From assembly GCA_004557075.1 (NCBI GenBank), contig SFEX01000012.1:1-54819 (forward strand): a DNA stretch of 54,819 nucleotides, given 5' to 3'. The position numbers were made by a program, and so were the translations under genes. Position 1 is the first letter of the stretch, and the number at the start of each line of letters is the position of its first letter. Shown here piece by piece: positions 31,242 to 38,593 of the stretch. The DNA comes from Clostridiales bacterium (lineage in GTDB: Bacteria > Bacillota > Clostridia > Oscillospirales > Oscillospiraceae). The notes beneath the pieces are model-generated. The model did not search any database. It saw only the letters and a program-made list of their open reading frames with translations, and was not told the DNA's origin.

Positions 31242-32495
31242 ATGGCAAGAAAAGCAGCGTCCGGATCCGGAACTATCAGAAAAAAGACCGTCACAAGAAA
31301 CGGTAAAGAATATACCTACTGGGAAGCTCGGTTCACCGTCGGCTATGACCCGGGCTCTGGGAAACAGATACAGAAAAGTATCACAGGCAAAACGCAAAAG
31401 GAAGTTTCTCAGAAGCTTAAAACCATGACGACCGAGGTCGATGAGGGGATATATAATGAGCCCAGCAAATTGACTGTGGCACAGTGGATGGGCATATGGA
31501 CCTCAGAGTATTTAGTGTCGCAAAAATACGGCACCGTTAGGCACTATAAAGCCCAGGTAAATAATCATATCATTCCCGCTCTTGGGGCGAAGAAGCTTAC
31601 CGCTCTTACTCCTCATGACATCCAGTGCTTTTATAATATGCTTCTGCGCGAAGGGCATACAGTCAAGCGCAAAGATGAAAATGATAAAAAAGTAGTAAAA
31701 AAAGTGCCCCTGTCAGAAAAGAGTGTGCGAAACATTCATGGTATACTCACTAAGTCACTGTCTCAGGCTGTAAAAAACGGATATATCCGAACAAACCCGG
31801 CTGCAGCTGCAGAACTGCCGAAAAAGAAGAAGACAGAAATCACTCCTCTTTCGGATGAGCAGGTGAAACAATATATAATACAGGCTGGCGCTGACGGCTA
31901 CGGCGACTTATTGAAGGTAATATTATTTACGGGTCTGCGAGAAAATGAGGCTCTTGGATTGACTTGGGATTGCGTTGATTTTAAAAACGGGAAGCTGTAT
32001 ATAAAAAAGCAGCTGCTTAAGCGTAATATAAGCGAAGGCGGTTTTACATTTGCTCCGCTCAAGAACGATAAGGTTCGGACGCTCTGCCCTGCCCCATTTA
32101 TTATGGATATTCTTAAAAATGTGCGGGAAAAGCAGATCCGGGCTCGGCTTCACGCCGGAGAGATATGGCAGGGTTGGCAGAATGATGAGCAGAGAGCAAA
32201 ATGGTATGTTTTCGCTACCGACTTAGGCCAGCACCTATCGCCGCAAACAGTATATCTGCATCATAAGAAGATCGCCGCTGCTGCCGGCGCTCCTAATGCA
32301 AGACTGCACGATTTGAGACACACATATGCTGTTCTCTCATTACAAAACGGCGATGACATTAAGACCGTACAAAATGCTCTCGGTCATGCAACGGCGGCAT
32401 TTACACTTGATGTTTACGGCCATGTTTCGGAGAAAATGCAAAAGGATAGCGCAGACAGAATGCAGCAGTACTATACTAGCATTAAGCAGGCGTAA
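31242..32495 (+). CDS. int: Tyrosine-family integrase
   Basis: 417 residues. N-terminal arm-binding AP2-like domain (SGSGTIRKKTVTRNGKEY, WEARFTVGYDPGSGKQ), then SAM-like core-binding domain (KLTVAQWMGIWTSEYL), then catalytic domain: Arg in FTGLRENEALGLTW, HDLRHTYAVLS with the HxxR pair, LGHATAAFTLDVYGHV with the final His and nucleophilic Tyr. AGGAG lies upstream of the ATG. It ends 16 bases before the right arm repeats and about 95 bases from the attR core, the usual placement. Directs integration at tRNA-Gln. Confidence 0.95.
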   Translation: MARKAASGSGTIRKKTVTRNGKEYTYWEARFTVGYDPGSGKQIQKSITGKTQKEVSQKLKTMTTEVDEGIYNEPSKLTVAQWMGIWTSEYLVSQKYGTVRHYKAQVNNHIIPALGAKKLTALTPHDIQCFYNMLLREGHTVKRKDENDKKVVKKVPLSEKSVRNIHGILTKSLSQAVKNGYIRTNPAAAAELPKKKKTEITPLSDEQVKQYIIQAGADGYGDLLKVILFTGLRENEALGLTWDCVDFKNGKLYIKKQLLKRNISEGGFTFAPLKNDKVRTLCPAPFIMDILKNVREKQIRARLHAGEIWQGWQNDEQRAKWYVFATDLGQHLSPQTVYLHHKKIAAAAGAPNARLHDLRHTYAVLSLQNGDDIKTVQNALGHATAAFTLDVYGHVSEKMQKDSADRMQQYYTSIKQA

Positions 32496-32510
32496 TTTCA
32501 ATTAGTTTTC

Positions 32511-32533
32511 ATAAGGGAAAACATAAGGGAAAA
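32511..32533. repeat. Right arm-type integrase sites (two direct repeats)
   Basis: ATAAGGGAAAA at 32511-32521 and 32523-32533, same orientation and 12-bp period as the pair at 1210-1232. They lie between the integrase stop and its terminator. Confidence 0.7.
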
Positions 32534-32550
32534 AATCGATAACAATATAG

Positions 32551-32589
32551 AAAAAAGCTCTGAAACCGTAATGATTTCAGAGCTTTTTT
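32551..32589. terminator. Bidirectional terminator for int and tRNA-Gln
   Basis: AAAGCTCTGAAA (32554-32565) pairs with TTTCAGAGCTTT (32575-32586), with A-run before and T-run after. On + it ends int; on minus it lies directly behind the tRNA-Gln CCA end and replaces the native terminator left at 1044-1080. Confidence 0.85.
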
Positions 32590-32590
32590 G

Positions 32591-32614
32591 TTGGCAGCGG
32601 ATGAAGGATTCGAA
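32591..32614. repeat. attR core within tRNA-Gln
   Basis: 24 bp identical to 1084-1107. It covers the CCA end, acceptor 3' strand and part of the T-arm of tRNA-Gln, so the phage supplies an identical 3' end and the tRNA stays intact. Confidence 0.85.
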
Positions 32615-32665
32615 CCCTCACAAACGGAGTCAGAGTCCGGTGTGCTACCATTACACAAATCCGCT
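32592..32665 (-). tRNA. tRNA-Gln (anticodon CUG)
   Basis: 74 nt with encoded CCA. Acceptor AGCGGAT pairs fully with ATCCGCT. D-loop has AATGGTAG. The anticodon loop CTCTGAC gives CUG. The T-arm contains GGTTCGAATCC. The outermost anticodon-stem pair is a C-U mismatch. It is the integration site of the prophage. Confidence 0.92.
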
Positions 32666-32678
32666 AAACGCAAAAGTT

Positions 32679-32706
32679 ATTATACTCTAAATATTGAATT
32701 TGTCAA
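32679..32706 (-). promoter_or_regulatory. Promoter of tRNA-Gln
   Basis: On the minus strand TTGACA (32701-32706), 16-bp spacer, TATAAT (32679-32684), about 14 bases before the tRNA 5' end. Both boxes are consensus. Confidence 0.85.
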
Positions 32707-32726
32707 TAGAAAAATGATATTTTTTA

Positions 32727-32761
32727 AAAGAAAAAGGTGATGTATCATCACCTTTTTCTTT
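32727..32761 (-). terminator. Terminator of pyrR-uraA
   Basis: AAAGAAAAAGGTGATG and CATCACCTTTTTCTTT form a 16-bp perfect stem with a three-base loop, ending in a T-run. Located just after the uraA stop codon. Confidence 0.9.
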
Positions 32762-32771
32762 GGTAACTATA

Positions 32772-34136
32772 TTACACCTTGAAGTTTACGGATGTGGAGC
32801 CTTCGTCCTCCTGCTGGAACTCGTAATCCTTGCCGGGCAGGATGGCGTTGAGCGCAATACCTACAAGGGACGCTACAGCCAGACCGGACAGAGATACGAT
32901 GCCGATGTTTATGCTTCCGACGGAGTAGTTGATGCCGATTGCGAGCACAAGAATCAGCGCCGCGATAATAACATTGCGGCTGTTTGAGAAATTGACCTTG
33001 TTCTCAACCACATTGCGCACGCCGACCGCAGAGATCATACCGTACAGGATAAGGGACACACCGCCGATGGTCGCGGTAGGCATTGCGGTTATGAGAGCGG
33101 CAAACTTTGGGCTGAAGGAGAAGATTATAGCAAAGACTGCCGCGATGCGGACTACGCGGGGATCATAGACCTTGCTCAGTGCAAGAACGCCCGTGTTCTC
33201 GCCGTAGGTGGTGTTCGCGGGAGCGCCGAACAGAGACGCTAAAGTGGTCGCAAGGCCGTCGCCCAGGAGGGTGCGGTGGAAGCCGGGATCCTCCATGTAG
33301 TTCCTGCCGCAGGTAGAGGATATGGCGCAGATATCGCCGATATGCTCGACCATGGTCGCCAGAGACAGGGGCACGATGGTGAACACTGCCGACCAGAGCA
33401 GCCCGGTATCAACCTCCATATCAAACAGATGGAAAACAGTATTATTCCAGACGACGGGCAGACCTACCCAATCGGCTGCGGAAACAGCCTCTACAACCTT
33501 CGCGCGGGAGGCGGGGTCAAAGATGAGGGAAAGTATATATGAGCCTATAACGCCGAGCAGTATGGGGATGATCTTCGTCATGCCCTTGCCCCAGATATTG
33601 AAGCAGACAACGATAACAATGGCGGAGATCGCTATAAGCCAGTTTGCAGAGCAGTTGCTTATCGCGGATGAGGACAGGATGAGGCCGATTGAGATTATGA
33701 TTGGGCCTGTGACTATGGGCGGGAAGAAGCGCATTACCCTGCGAACGCCGAACACCTTGAACAGTGCCGACAGAATAACATACATAAGTCCCGCGCAGGC
33801 GACGCCGAAGCAGGCGTAGACCAGCAGATCATTATTGTAGATAGCTGCGCCGGAAGCGTCGGTGCCAATGGTACGGATAGCATTGTAGCCGCCGATGAAA
33901 GCGAATGATGAGCCGAGGAAGGCCGGAACCTTACCCTTGGTCAGCAGGTGGAACAGCAGGGTGCCGAGACCGGCGAACAGCAGAGTCGTCGCCATGTCAA
34001 GTCCCGTGAGCATGGGGACGAGCACCGTTGCACCGAACATTGCGAACATGTGCTGAAGTCCAAGCACAAGCATCTTGGGCTTGCCGAGGGTTCGTGCATC
34101 ATACACGGGTCCATTAATCACGTCTTTTTCTTTCAT
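32772..34136 (-). CDS. uraA: Uracil permease (NCS2 family)
   Basis: 454 residues, 12-14 membrane segments. NCS2 signatures: LGLQHMFAMFGATVLVP at the N-terminus, GAPANTTYGENTGVLALSKV in the middle (substrate-site Glu), and ATIGGVSLILYGMISAVGVR. It imports uracil with protons. It is 47 bases downstream of pyrR and shares its attenuator and terminator, so it is controlled by pyrimidine nucleotides. Length normal. Confidence 0.92.
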   Translation of the reverse strand: MKEKDVINGPVYDARTLGKPKMLVLGLQHMFAMFGATVLVPMLTGLDMATTLLFAGLGTLLFHLLTKGKVPAFLGSSFAFIGGYNAIRTIGTDASGAAIYNNDLLVYACFGVACAGLMYVILSALFKVFGVRRVMRFFPPIVTGPIIISIGLILSSSAISNCSANWLIAISAIVIVVCFNIWGKGMTKIIPILLGVIGSYILSLIFDPASRAKVVEAVSAADWVGLPVVWNNTVFHLFDMEVDTGLLWSAVFTIVPLSLATMVEHIGDICAISSTCGRNYMEDPGFHRTLLGDGLATTLASLFGAPANTTYGENTGVLALSKVYDPRVVRIAAVFAIIFSFSPKFAALITAMPTATIGGVSLILYGMISAVGVRNVVENKVNFSNSRNVIIAALILVLAIGINYSVGSINIGIVSLSGLAVASLVGIALNAILPGKDYEFQQEDEGSTSVNFKV

Positions 34137-34183
34137 GATCGTACCTCTCTTTGTGTAGTTTTTTATATAAATTTATTTTGCGC

Positions 34184-34723
34184 TCAATTAAGTTCCATCA
34201 GGTACACGCCTGTCTCGCCGTCGTATTCCGGCAGCCTCACTTCAATAAGCTCGGAGCGTGAGGTAGGCACATTTTTTCCGACATAGTCGGCTCTGATGGG
34301 AAGCTCTCGATGTCCCCTGTCGACAAGCACGGCAAACTGGATGCTGCGGGGTCTGCCGGCGGAAAACACCGCTTCGATAGCGGCTCGGGCGGTGCGTCCG
34401 GTATACAGCACATCGTCAACCAAAACGACGTCCTTATCGTTAACGTCTATCCCGATATCCGCCTTTTTAATTACGGGCATCTCGCTTTCATGGCTCAGGT
34501 CATCCCTGTAAAAGCTAACATCGACGCAGCCGCACGGTATCGAAACATCTTCGATCTTCACTATATTAGATCGTATGATCTCGGATATCGGCACGCCGCG
34601 GCGGCGTATACCCACCAGGACGACGTTTTCAACACCCTTGTTCTTTTCAGTTATTTCATGGGATATCCTCATAAGCGCCCGATTCATGGCCGCTTCGTCC
34701 ATCAGTCTTGCCTTGAGCCTCAT
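34184..34723 (-). CDS. pyrR: Bifunctional PyrR regulator/uracil phosphoribosyltransferase
   Basis: 179 residues. PRPP-binding motif DVVLVDDVLYTGRTARAA-like (VVLVDDVLYTGRTARAAIE), N-terminal MDEAAMNRALMRISHEI, and RPRSIQFAVLVDRGHRELPI, all standard for PyrR. It binds pyr leader RNA in response to UMP and prevents antitermination. GAGGTG precedes the ATG. Its own leader carries a probable binding hairpin. Confidence 0.95.
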   Translation of the reverse strand: MRLKARLMDEAAMNRALMRISHEITEKNKGVENVVLVGIRRRGVPISEIIRSNIVKIEDVSIPCGCVDVSFYRDDLSHESEMPVIKKADIGIDVNDKDVVLVDDVLYTGRTARAAIEAVFSAGRPRSIQFAVLVDRGHRELPIRADYVGKNVPTSRSELIEVRLPEYDGETGVYLMELN

Positions 34724-34740
34724 GTTATCACCTCAAAAAG

Positions 34741-34850
34741 AAAAATCGCCCTGCCGCAAACCGGCAAGACGCACAATAACACAATAACATGACTACACTT
34801 ACGCATAGCTACACCATATGGGCGATTTTACCGGCTTCACTGAACCGTCT
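34741..34850 (-). promoter_or_regulatory. Putative PyrR-responsive attenuator
   Basis: The transcript from 34871 contains a CAGTGAAGCC motif (like the PyrR-loop CAGAGAGGCU) near 34834-34843. AAAATCGCCC (34820-34829) can pair with GGGCGATTTT (34742-34751). The downstream CTTGCCG-GTTTG-CGGCAGG hairpin is followed by a T-rich stretch (terminator). The mutually exclusive pairings are those of pyr attenuators. Confidence 0.65.
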
Positions 34851-34870
34851 TTAAAAATCTTTTCCAAGTG

Positions 34871-34899
34871 ATTATACTTGCTTATTCACAATTTTGCAA
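34871..34899 (-). promoter_or_regulatory. Promoter of pyrR-uraA
   Basis: TTGCAA (34894-34899), 17-bp spacer, TATAAT (34871-34876) on the minus strand, about 150 bases upstream of pyrR. Confidence 0.8.
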
Positions 34900-34928
34900 C
34901 ACTTTATCTCAATTTCAGTTAATATGAC

Positions 34929-34957
34929 AAAACCTGCGGCGAATGGCCGCAGGTTTT
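34929..34957. terminator. Terminator after the nitrilase-family gene
   Basis: AAAACCTGCGGC and GCCGCAGGTTTT make a 12-bp stem with a five-base loop, T-rich on both outer sides. It separates the nitrilase-family gene from the pyrR promoter. Confidence 0.8.
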
Positions 34958-34969
34958 GTTAAAAAACGC

Positions 34970-35794
34970 TTATTTTGCAACAGTATATACATCCTCGCGC
35001 AGATGCAGGAAGGTCGGAAGCTGGCGACGAACCGAGTCCACCTCGTTCAGATCAATATCGCAGTAAAGTATCTGCTCTGTCTCGTCACAGCTTGCGGCAA
35101 CCATACCGAATGGGTCTGCCACCGTCGAATGACCCCAGCACTCATAGTCGAAGCCCTCGTACCGCGCGGCGGAAGCGCCGACATAATAGACCTCGTTGTC
35201 CATGGCCCTTGCGCGGACGGTAAGCTCCCAGTGCTTAGGCCCCGTCGTCATATTAAACTGAGCCGGGCAGAATATAAGCTCCGCTCCCCTCTTTGCCATT
35301 GCGCGCACAAGCTCGGGAAAGCGCATATCAAAGCAAATAAGAACGCCCATTTTACCATATTGCGTGTCAAAGACGGTTATGTCCTCGCCGGGCGCGAAAT
35401 TGTGCGACTCCATAAATCTTATTCCGCCTTCAATATTAACATCGAAAAGGTGGAGCTTTCTATGGCGCGCGATCTGCCTGCCGCTTTCGTCAAACACAAA
35501 GCAGGTGTTATACAGCTTATCGCCGACCCGCTCAGGCACCGAGCCTCCAATGAGGATGACTCCGCTCTCACGCGCCCAGCGCGACATTTCCGCTGCCGTC
35601 TCACCATTTTCCGCATCGGCAAAGGGCCGGAAATACTCCTTTGAATACGGGCAGCTCCACATCTCTGGCAGGGCAACGACCTTGGCGCCGTTTGCCGCCG
35701 CCTCCTTTATCATGCGCTCTGCCTTTTCCATTGTGAGCGCTTTTTCAAGCTCAGTGCGAAGCTGAATTACCGCGATTTTAAATTTGGGCTTCAT
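34970..35794 (-). CDS. Carbon-nitrogen hydrolase, omega-amidase-like
   Basis: 274 residues, nitrilase superfamily. The catalytic triad is visible: Glu44 in VVALPEMW, Lys in HRKLHLFDV (about 113), Cys in GVLICFDMRFPEL (about 154). The surrounding VNIEGGIRFMESHNFAPG resembles Nit2/omega-amidases, which hydrolyse alpha-ketoglutaramate or similar omega-amides. Overlaps the DUF1643 gene by four bases. Substrate is a family guess. Confidence 0.88.
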   Translation of the reverse strand: MKPKFKIAVIQLRTELEKALTMEKAERMIKEAAANGAKVVALPEMWSCPYSKEYFRPFADAENGETAAEMSRWARESGVILIGGSVPERVGDKLYNTCFVFDESGRQIARHRKLHLFDVNIEGGIRFMESHNFAPGEDITVFDTQYGKMGVLICFDMRFPELVRAMAKRGAELIFCPAQFNMTTGPKHWELTVRARAMDNEVYYVGASAARYEGFDYECWGHSTVADPFGMVAASCDETEQILYCDIDLNEVDSVRRQLPTFLHLREDVYTVAK

Positions 35795-36411
35795 TTTATT
35801 ACCTCGAGATACTCATCAATATTAAACTCTTCCGTTTCGGCGTCCTTTCGCAGATACAGCGGATGATGAGGGTGCCCCTTCTTTGAACGCTTTCCGGCGC
35901 AAAACCAGTTAGCGCCGTACTTCTTGCCCAGCTCCACCATGTCCAGAACGCAGTCTCTGAGATATGGGCGCTTTTCGATGATGGTTCCCCACGCGGCCCA
36001 GACAGCCGGTGAGATGCCCTCGCCCACATTTTTAAGTATGTACTCAAACGCCCGCATATTCTCATTATGCAGCTTTAAGTTCAGCTCCCTGTCCATGTCA
36101 TCGGGATTCGTGGCTCGCTGGGCATAGACATTGAACATTATCCAGCTATCATAGTTGTTTGCCGCGGCGATGCGGGAAACGCTCTTTAGGGTATTATCGA
36201 GGTCGTCAGGCGCGGCGGTCGAGGGGTTTATACCTATGCATATGAGCGGATTTTTGCCGCGCGTACCGAGTATATAACGGTAATCGGCATAGTAATCCGG
36301 CACATACAGCCATTTTTCGGCGTCATAGCCCCCCCTGCGGCCGGAATTATTCAGCGCTTCCTCGAAGGAGAGTATATCAAGCTCGCAGCTTTCGCAGGTC
36401 GGTATATGCAT
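35791..36411 (-). CDS. DUF1643 protein
   Basis: 206 residues with RYILGTRGKNPLICIGINPS, TAAPDDLDNTLKSVSRIA, and FNVYAQRATNPDDMD: the DUF1643 pattern. The function of this family is unknown. An N-terminal CESCELD sequence is extra. Forms an overlapping group with metK upstream (one base) and the amidase downstream. Confidence 0.85.
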   Translation of the reverse strand: MHIPTCESCELDILSFEEALNNSGRRGGYDAEKWLYVPDYYADYRYILGTRGKNPLICIGINPSTAAPDDLDNTLKSVSRIAAANNYDSWIMFNVYAQRATNPDDMDRELNLKLHNENMRAFEYILKNVGEGISPAVWAAWGTIIEKRPYLRDCVLDMVELGKKYGANWFCAGKRSKKGHPHHPLYLRKDAETEEFNIDEYLEVIK

Positions 36412-37592
36412 TACTTAACAGCCTCAAGCAGGGCATCAACCCTGTCGGTGTCCTCCCACCTGACCTTGAGATCAGTGCGTCCCATGTGTCCGTATGCGGC
36501 AAGGCGTCTGTAAATGGGCTTTTTAAGCTCCAGATCCCTGATAATAGCGGTCGGGCGCAGGTCAAATACCTTGTTTACAGCCTCGGCAAGCTTCTCATCG
36601 GATACCTTACCCGTACCGTAGGTATCGACCATGACGGATACGGGGCGCGCAATGCCAATGGCGTAGGCGAGCTGGACAAGGCACTTATCCGCAAGGCCGG
36701 CGGCGACGATATTCTTTGCGACATAGCGCGCTGCGTATGCTCCGCTGCGGTCGACCTTGGTGGGGTCCTTGCCGGAGAATGCGCCGCCGCCGTGGGGAGC
36801 GCTTCCGCCATAGGTATCGACTATGATCTTTCTGCCGGTAAGTCCGGAGTCACCCTGCGGCCCGCCGATTACAAAGCGGCCTGTAGGGTTTACATAATAT
36901 TTTGTCTGCTCGTCCAGCAGCTCCGCCGATATGCCCGGCTTGATGACAAGCTCGATCATATCGCGGCGGATCTGCTCAAGGCTTACCTCGGGAGAATGCT
37001 GGGTGGACAGGACAACGGTATCGACGCGAACGGGCTTTCCCGCATCGTCATACTCAACGGTGACCTGGGTCTTGCCGTCGGGGCGAAGATAGTCAACAAG
37101 CTCCTGCTTTCTCACATCCGCAAGGCGCTTTGCGAGCTTGTGCGAAAGGCTTATGGCAAGAGGCATGAGCTCCTCGGTCTCATTGCAGGCATAGCCAAAC
37201 ATCATGCCCTGGTCGCCCGCTCCGTTATCCAACTCTATATCGCCGCTTTCCTTAGCCTCTAAGGACTTGTCAACACCCAGTGCTATGTCCGCAGACTGCT
37301 CGTCGATATTCGTGATGATTCCGCATGTATCGCAGTCAAAGCCGTACTTGGCTCTGTCGTAGCCGATATCGCGTATAACGTCTCTGGCGATTTTGGGGAT
37401 ATCGATATAGCAGCTTGTGCTTATCTCGCCCATAATGTGGACAAGGCCGGTAGAAACCGTAGTCTCGCAGGCAACGCGACCGTTGGGGTCCTTTTCGAGT
37501 ATGGCGTCAAGAACCGCGTCGGAGATCTGGTCGCAGATCTTATCGGGATGTCCCTCGGTAACAGATTCGGATGTAAACAGTCTTTTGCTCAT
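36411..37592 (-). CDS. metK: S-adenosylmethionine synthetase
   Basis: 393 residues. Hallmarks: ESVTEGHPDKICDQISDA (ATP/Met site), GAGDQGMMFGYA, and GGAFSGKDPTKVDRSGAY (phosphate loop). It makes SAM from methionine and ATP. Directly preceded by a SAM-I riboswitch. Length normal. Its stop shares a base with the next gene's start, so DUF1643 and the amidase may be co-regulated by SAM. Confidence 0.97.
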   Translation of the reverse strand: MSKRLFTSESVTEGHPDKICDQISDAVLDAILEKDPNGRVACETTVSTGLVHIMGEISTSCYIDIPKIARDVIRDIGYDRAKYGFDCDTCGIITNIDEQSADIALGVDKSLEAKESGDIELDNGAGDQGMMFGYACNETEELMPLAISLSHKLAKRLADVRKQELVDYLRPDGKTQVTVEYDDAGKPVRVDTVVLSTQHSPEVSLEQIRRDMIELVIKPGISAELLDEQTKYYVNPTGRFVIGGPQGDSGLTGRKIIVDTYGGSAPHGGGAFSGKDPTKVDRSGAYAARYVAKNIVAAGLADKCLVQLAYAIGIARPVSVMVDTYGTGKVSDEKLAEAVNKVFDLRPTAIIRDLELKKPIYRRLAAYGHMGRTDLKVRWEDTDRVDALLEAVK

Positions 37593-37636
37593 TTTCTTTT
37601 CCTCCTGAATAATTTCAGAACACCTGCAAATGAAAA

Positions 37637-37658
37637 ACTCCGTCGCAGCCGACGGAGT
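37637..37658 (-). terminator. Expression-platform terminator of the SAM riboswitch
   Basis: ACTCCGTCG-cagc-CGACGGAGT followed on the minus strand by TTTTTCATTT. Forms when SAM is bound. Confidence 0.85.
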
Positions 37659-37677
37659 AAGATATCTTGGTCATAAG

Positions 37678-37771
37678 CCTCATCTTTCGATAATCACCGC
37701 CGGATTTGGCACCTTGCACACGCAGGTTGCCGGGCTTCACAGGGCCGTTCCCTCCACCGCTCTTGATAAGG
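37678..37771 (-). ncRNA. SAM-I riboswitch (S-box)
   Basis: The complement reads CTTATCAAGAGCGGTGGAGG, then GAAGCCCGGCAACC, AAGGTGCCAAATCC and GAAAGATGAG. These are the invariant S-box blocks in order, with P1 formed by CCTTATC (37765-37771) and GATGAGG (37678-37684). It turns off metK when SAM is plentiful. Confidence 0.95.
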
Positions 37772-37790
37772 TGTTCAGTTTTCGTACTGC

Positions 37791-37818
37791 ATTATAACAG
37801 ATAGTTATGCTTTGTCAA
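37791..37818 (-). promoter_or_regulatory. Promoter of the metK leader
   Basis: TTGACA (37813-37818), 16-bp spacer, TATAAT (37791-37796) on the minus strand, about 20 bases before the riboswitch P1. Confidence 0.85.
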
Positions 37819-37882
37819 TAGAAAACATCAAAAAATCTCAATAATCCGCCACATTCTTTGCTCTGACTGCGGATAAAAAATC

Positions 37883-37911
37883 TTGACATTGGAAACGGGC
37901 TATGCTATTAT
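37883..37911 (+). promoter_or_regulatory. Promoter of tRNA-Ser
   Basis: TTGACA (37883-37888), 17-bp spacer, TATTAT (37906-37911), 16 bases before the tRNA. Confidence 0.8.
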
Positions 37912-37927
37912 ACTTTAGCGGCTATGT

Positions 37928-38019
37928 GCAGAAGTACCCAAGAGGCCGAAGGGGCTCCCCTGCTAAGGGAGTAGGCGTGTAAAAAGCGCGCGAGGGTTCA
38001 AATCCCTCCTTCTGCGCCA
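37928..38019 (+). tRNA. tRNA-Ser (anticodon GCU)
   Basis: 92 nt with CCA. Acceptor GCAGAAG pairs with CTTCTGC. Anticodon stem CTCCC/GGGAG encloses CTGCTAA. A long variable arm (AGGCG...GCGC) and T-arm GAGGGTTCAAATCCCTC mark it as a class II serine tRNA. Confidence 0.95.
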
Positions 38020-38022
38020 AAA

Positions 38023-38055
38023 AACGGCAAGCACCTGAAGTGCTTGTCGTTTTTT
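38023..38055 (+). terminator. Terminator of tRNA-Ser
   Basis: AACGGCAAGCAC-CTGAA-GTGCTTGTCGTT with a T-run after it; starts four bases after the tRNA CCA. Confidence 0.9.
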
Positions 38056-38131
38056 ACTTATTCACTATTCACTTTTAACTCTTCACTAAATTCTGCAAGT
38101 CAATTTTCAGAAGTAATTAAGTAAAACACTG

Positions 38132-38160
38132 TTGAAGCATATTGATTTATATACTATAAT
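38132..38160 (+). promoter_or_regulatory. Promoter of the ArsC/Spx-like gene
   Basis: TTGAAG (38132-38137), 17-bp spacer, TATAAT (38155-38160), 36 bases before the ATG. Confidence 0.75.
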
Positions 38161-38196
38161 TTCAGTTATCTTTATAGAGATAAAGGAGATATTACT

Positions 38197-38544
38197 ATGC
38201 TTTTTATTCAATACCCGCCGTGCTCAACCTGCAAAAAGGCCAAAGCCTGGCTCGATGACCACGCTCTTTCCTATACCGAACGCCATATCAAGGAGGATAA
38301 TCCCAGCTATGACGAGCTCAAAGCGTGGTACGAAATGAGCGGTCTGCCGCTCAAGCGATTTTTCAACACCAGCGGTCTGCTGTACAAGTCCATGGGTCTG
38401 AAAGACAAGCTTCCCTCCATGTCCGAGGATGAGCAGCTTCGTCTGCTTGCGACAGACGGTATGCTCGTAAAGCGCCCTATCATAGTCAGCGGCGATATCG
38501 TCCTTACAGGATTCAAGGAAGCCGAATGGCCGTGCCTGCTGTGA
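38197..38544 (+). CDS. ArsC/Spx-family thioredoxin-fold protein
   Basis: 115 residues. N-terminal YPPCSTCKKAKAWLDDH carries the CxxC redox pair, followed by MSGLPLKRFFNTSG and DGMLVKRPIIVSGD, the ArsC-family order. Length fits YffB/Spx-like proteins. It lacks features to decide between arsenate reductase-like enzyme and Spx-type RNA-polymerase regulator. It is monocistronic, with AAAGGAG before the ATG. Confidence 0.88.
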   Translation: MLFIQYPPCSTCKKAKAWLDDHALSYTERHIKEDNPSYDELKAWYEMSGLPLKRFFNTSGLLYKSMGLKDKLPSMSEDEQLRLLATDGMLVKRPIIVSGDIVLTGFKEAEWPCLL

Positions 38545-38558
38545 AGCTCAGAACATCA

Positions 38559-38591
38559 AAAATCCAGAAGTCTCAATGACTTCTGGATTTT
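38559..38591. terminator. Bidirectional terminator between convergent genes
   Basis: AAATCCAGAAGTC-TCAAT-GACTTCTGGATTT with A- and T-runs outside. Shared by the ArsC/Spx-like gene and the glycerate kinase gene. Confidence 0.9.
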
Positions 38592-38593
38592 AT

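Larger units (their letters stand above)
1084..32614. mobile_element. Siphovirus-type prophage integrated in tRNA-Gln
   Basis: The element is bounded by the 24-bp tRNA-Gln core repeats and is 31,507 bp from core to core. It carries integrase at the tRNA end, a repressor/Cro switch, early genes, HUH endonuclease, terminase, portal, ClpP-like protease, HK97-type capsid, connector genes, tail genes, tape measure, Dit, tip protein, endolysin and holin. All late genes run leftwards as one packed operon. No helicase, SSB or recombinase gene is recognisable, so replication may depend on the HUH protein and the host. One structural gene has a frameshift, but no essential module is missing. Confidence 0.9.

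Noticed and set aside
35799..36065. Second small protein inside DUF1643
   Set aside because: Arg/Ser-rich alternative frame fully inside a well-supported gene, without RBS.
37928..38019. tRNA-Leu
   Set aside because: The long variable arm fits Leu or Ser, but the loop CTGCTAA gives anticodon GCU, serine.
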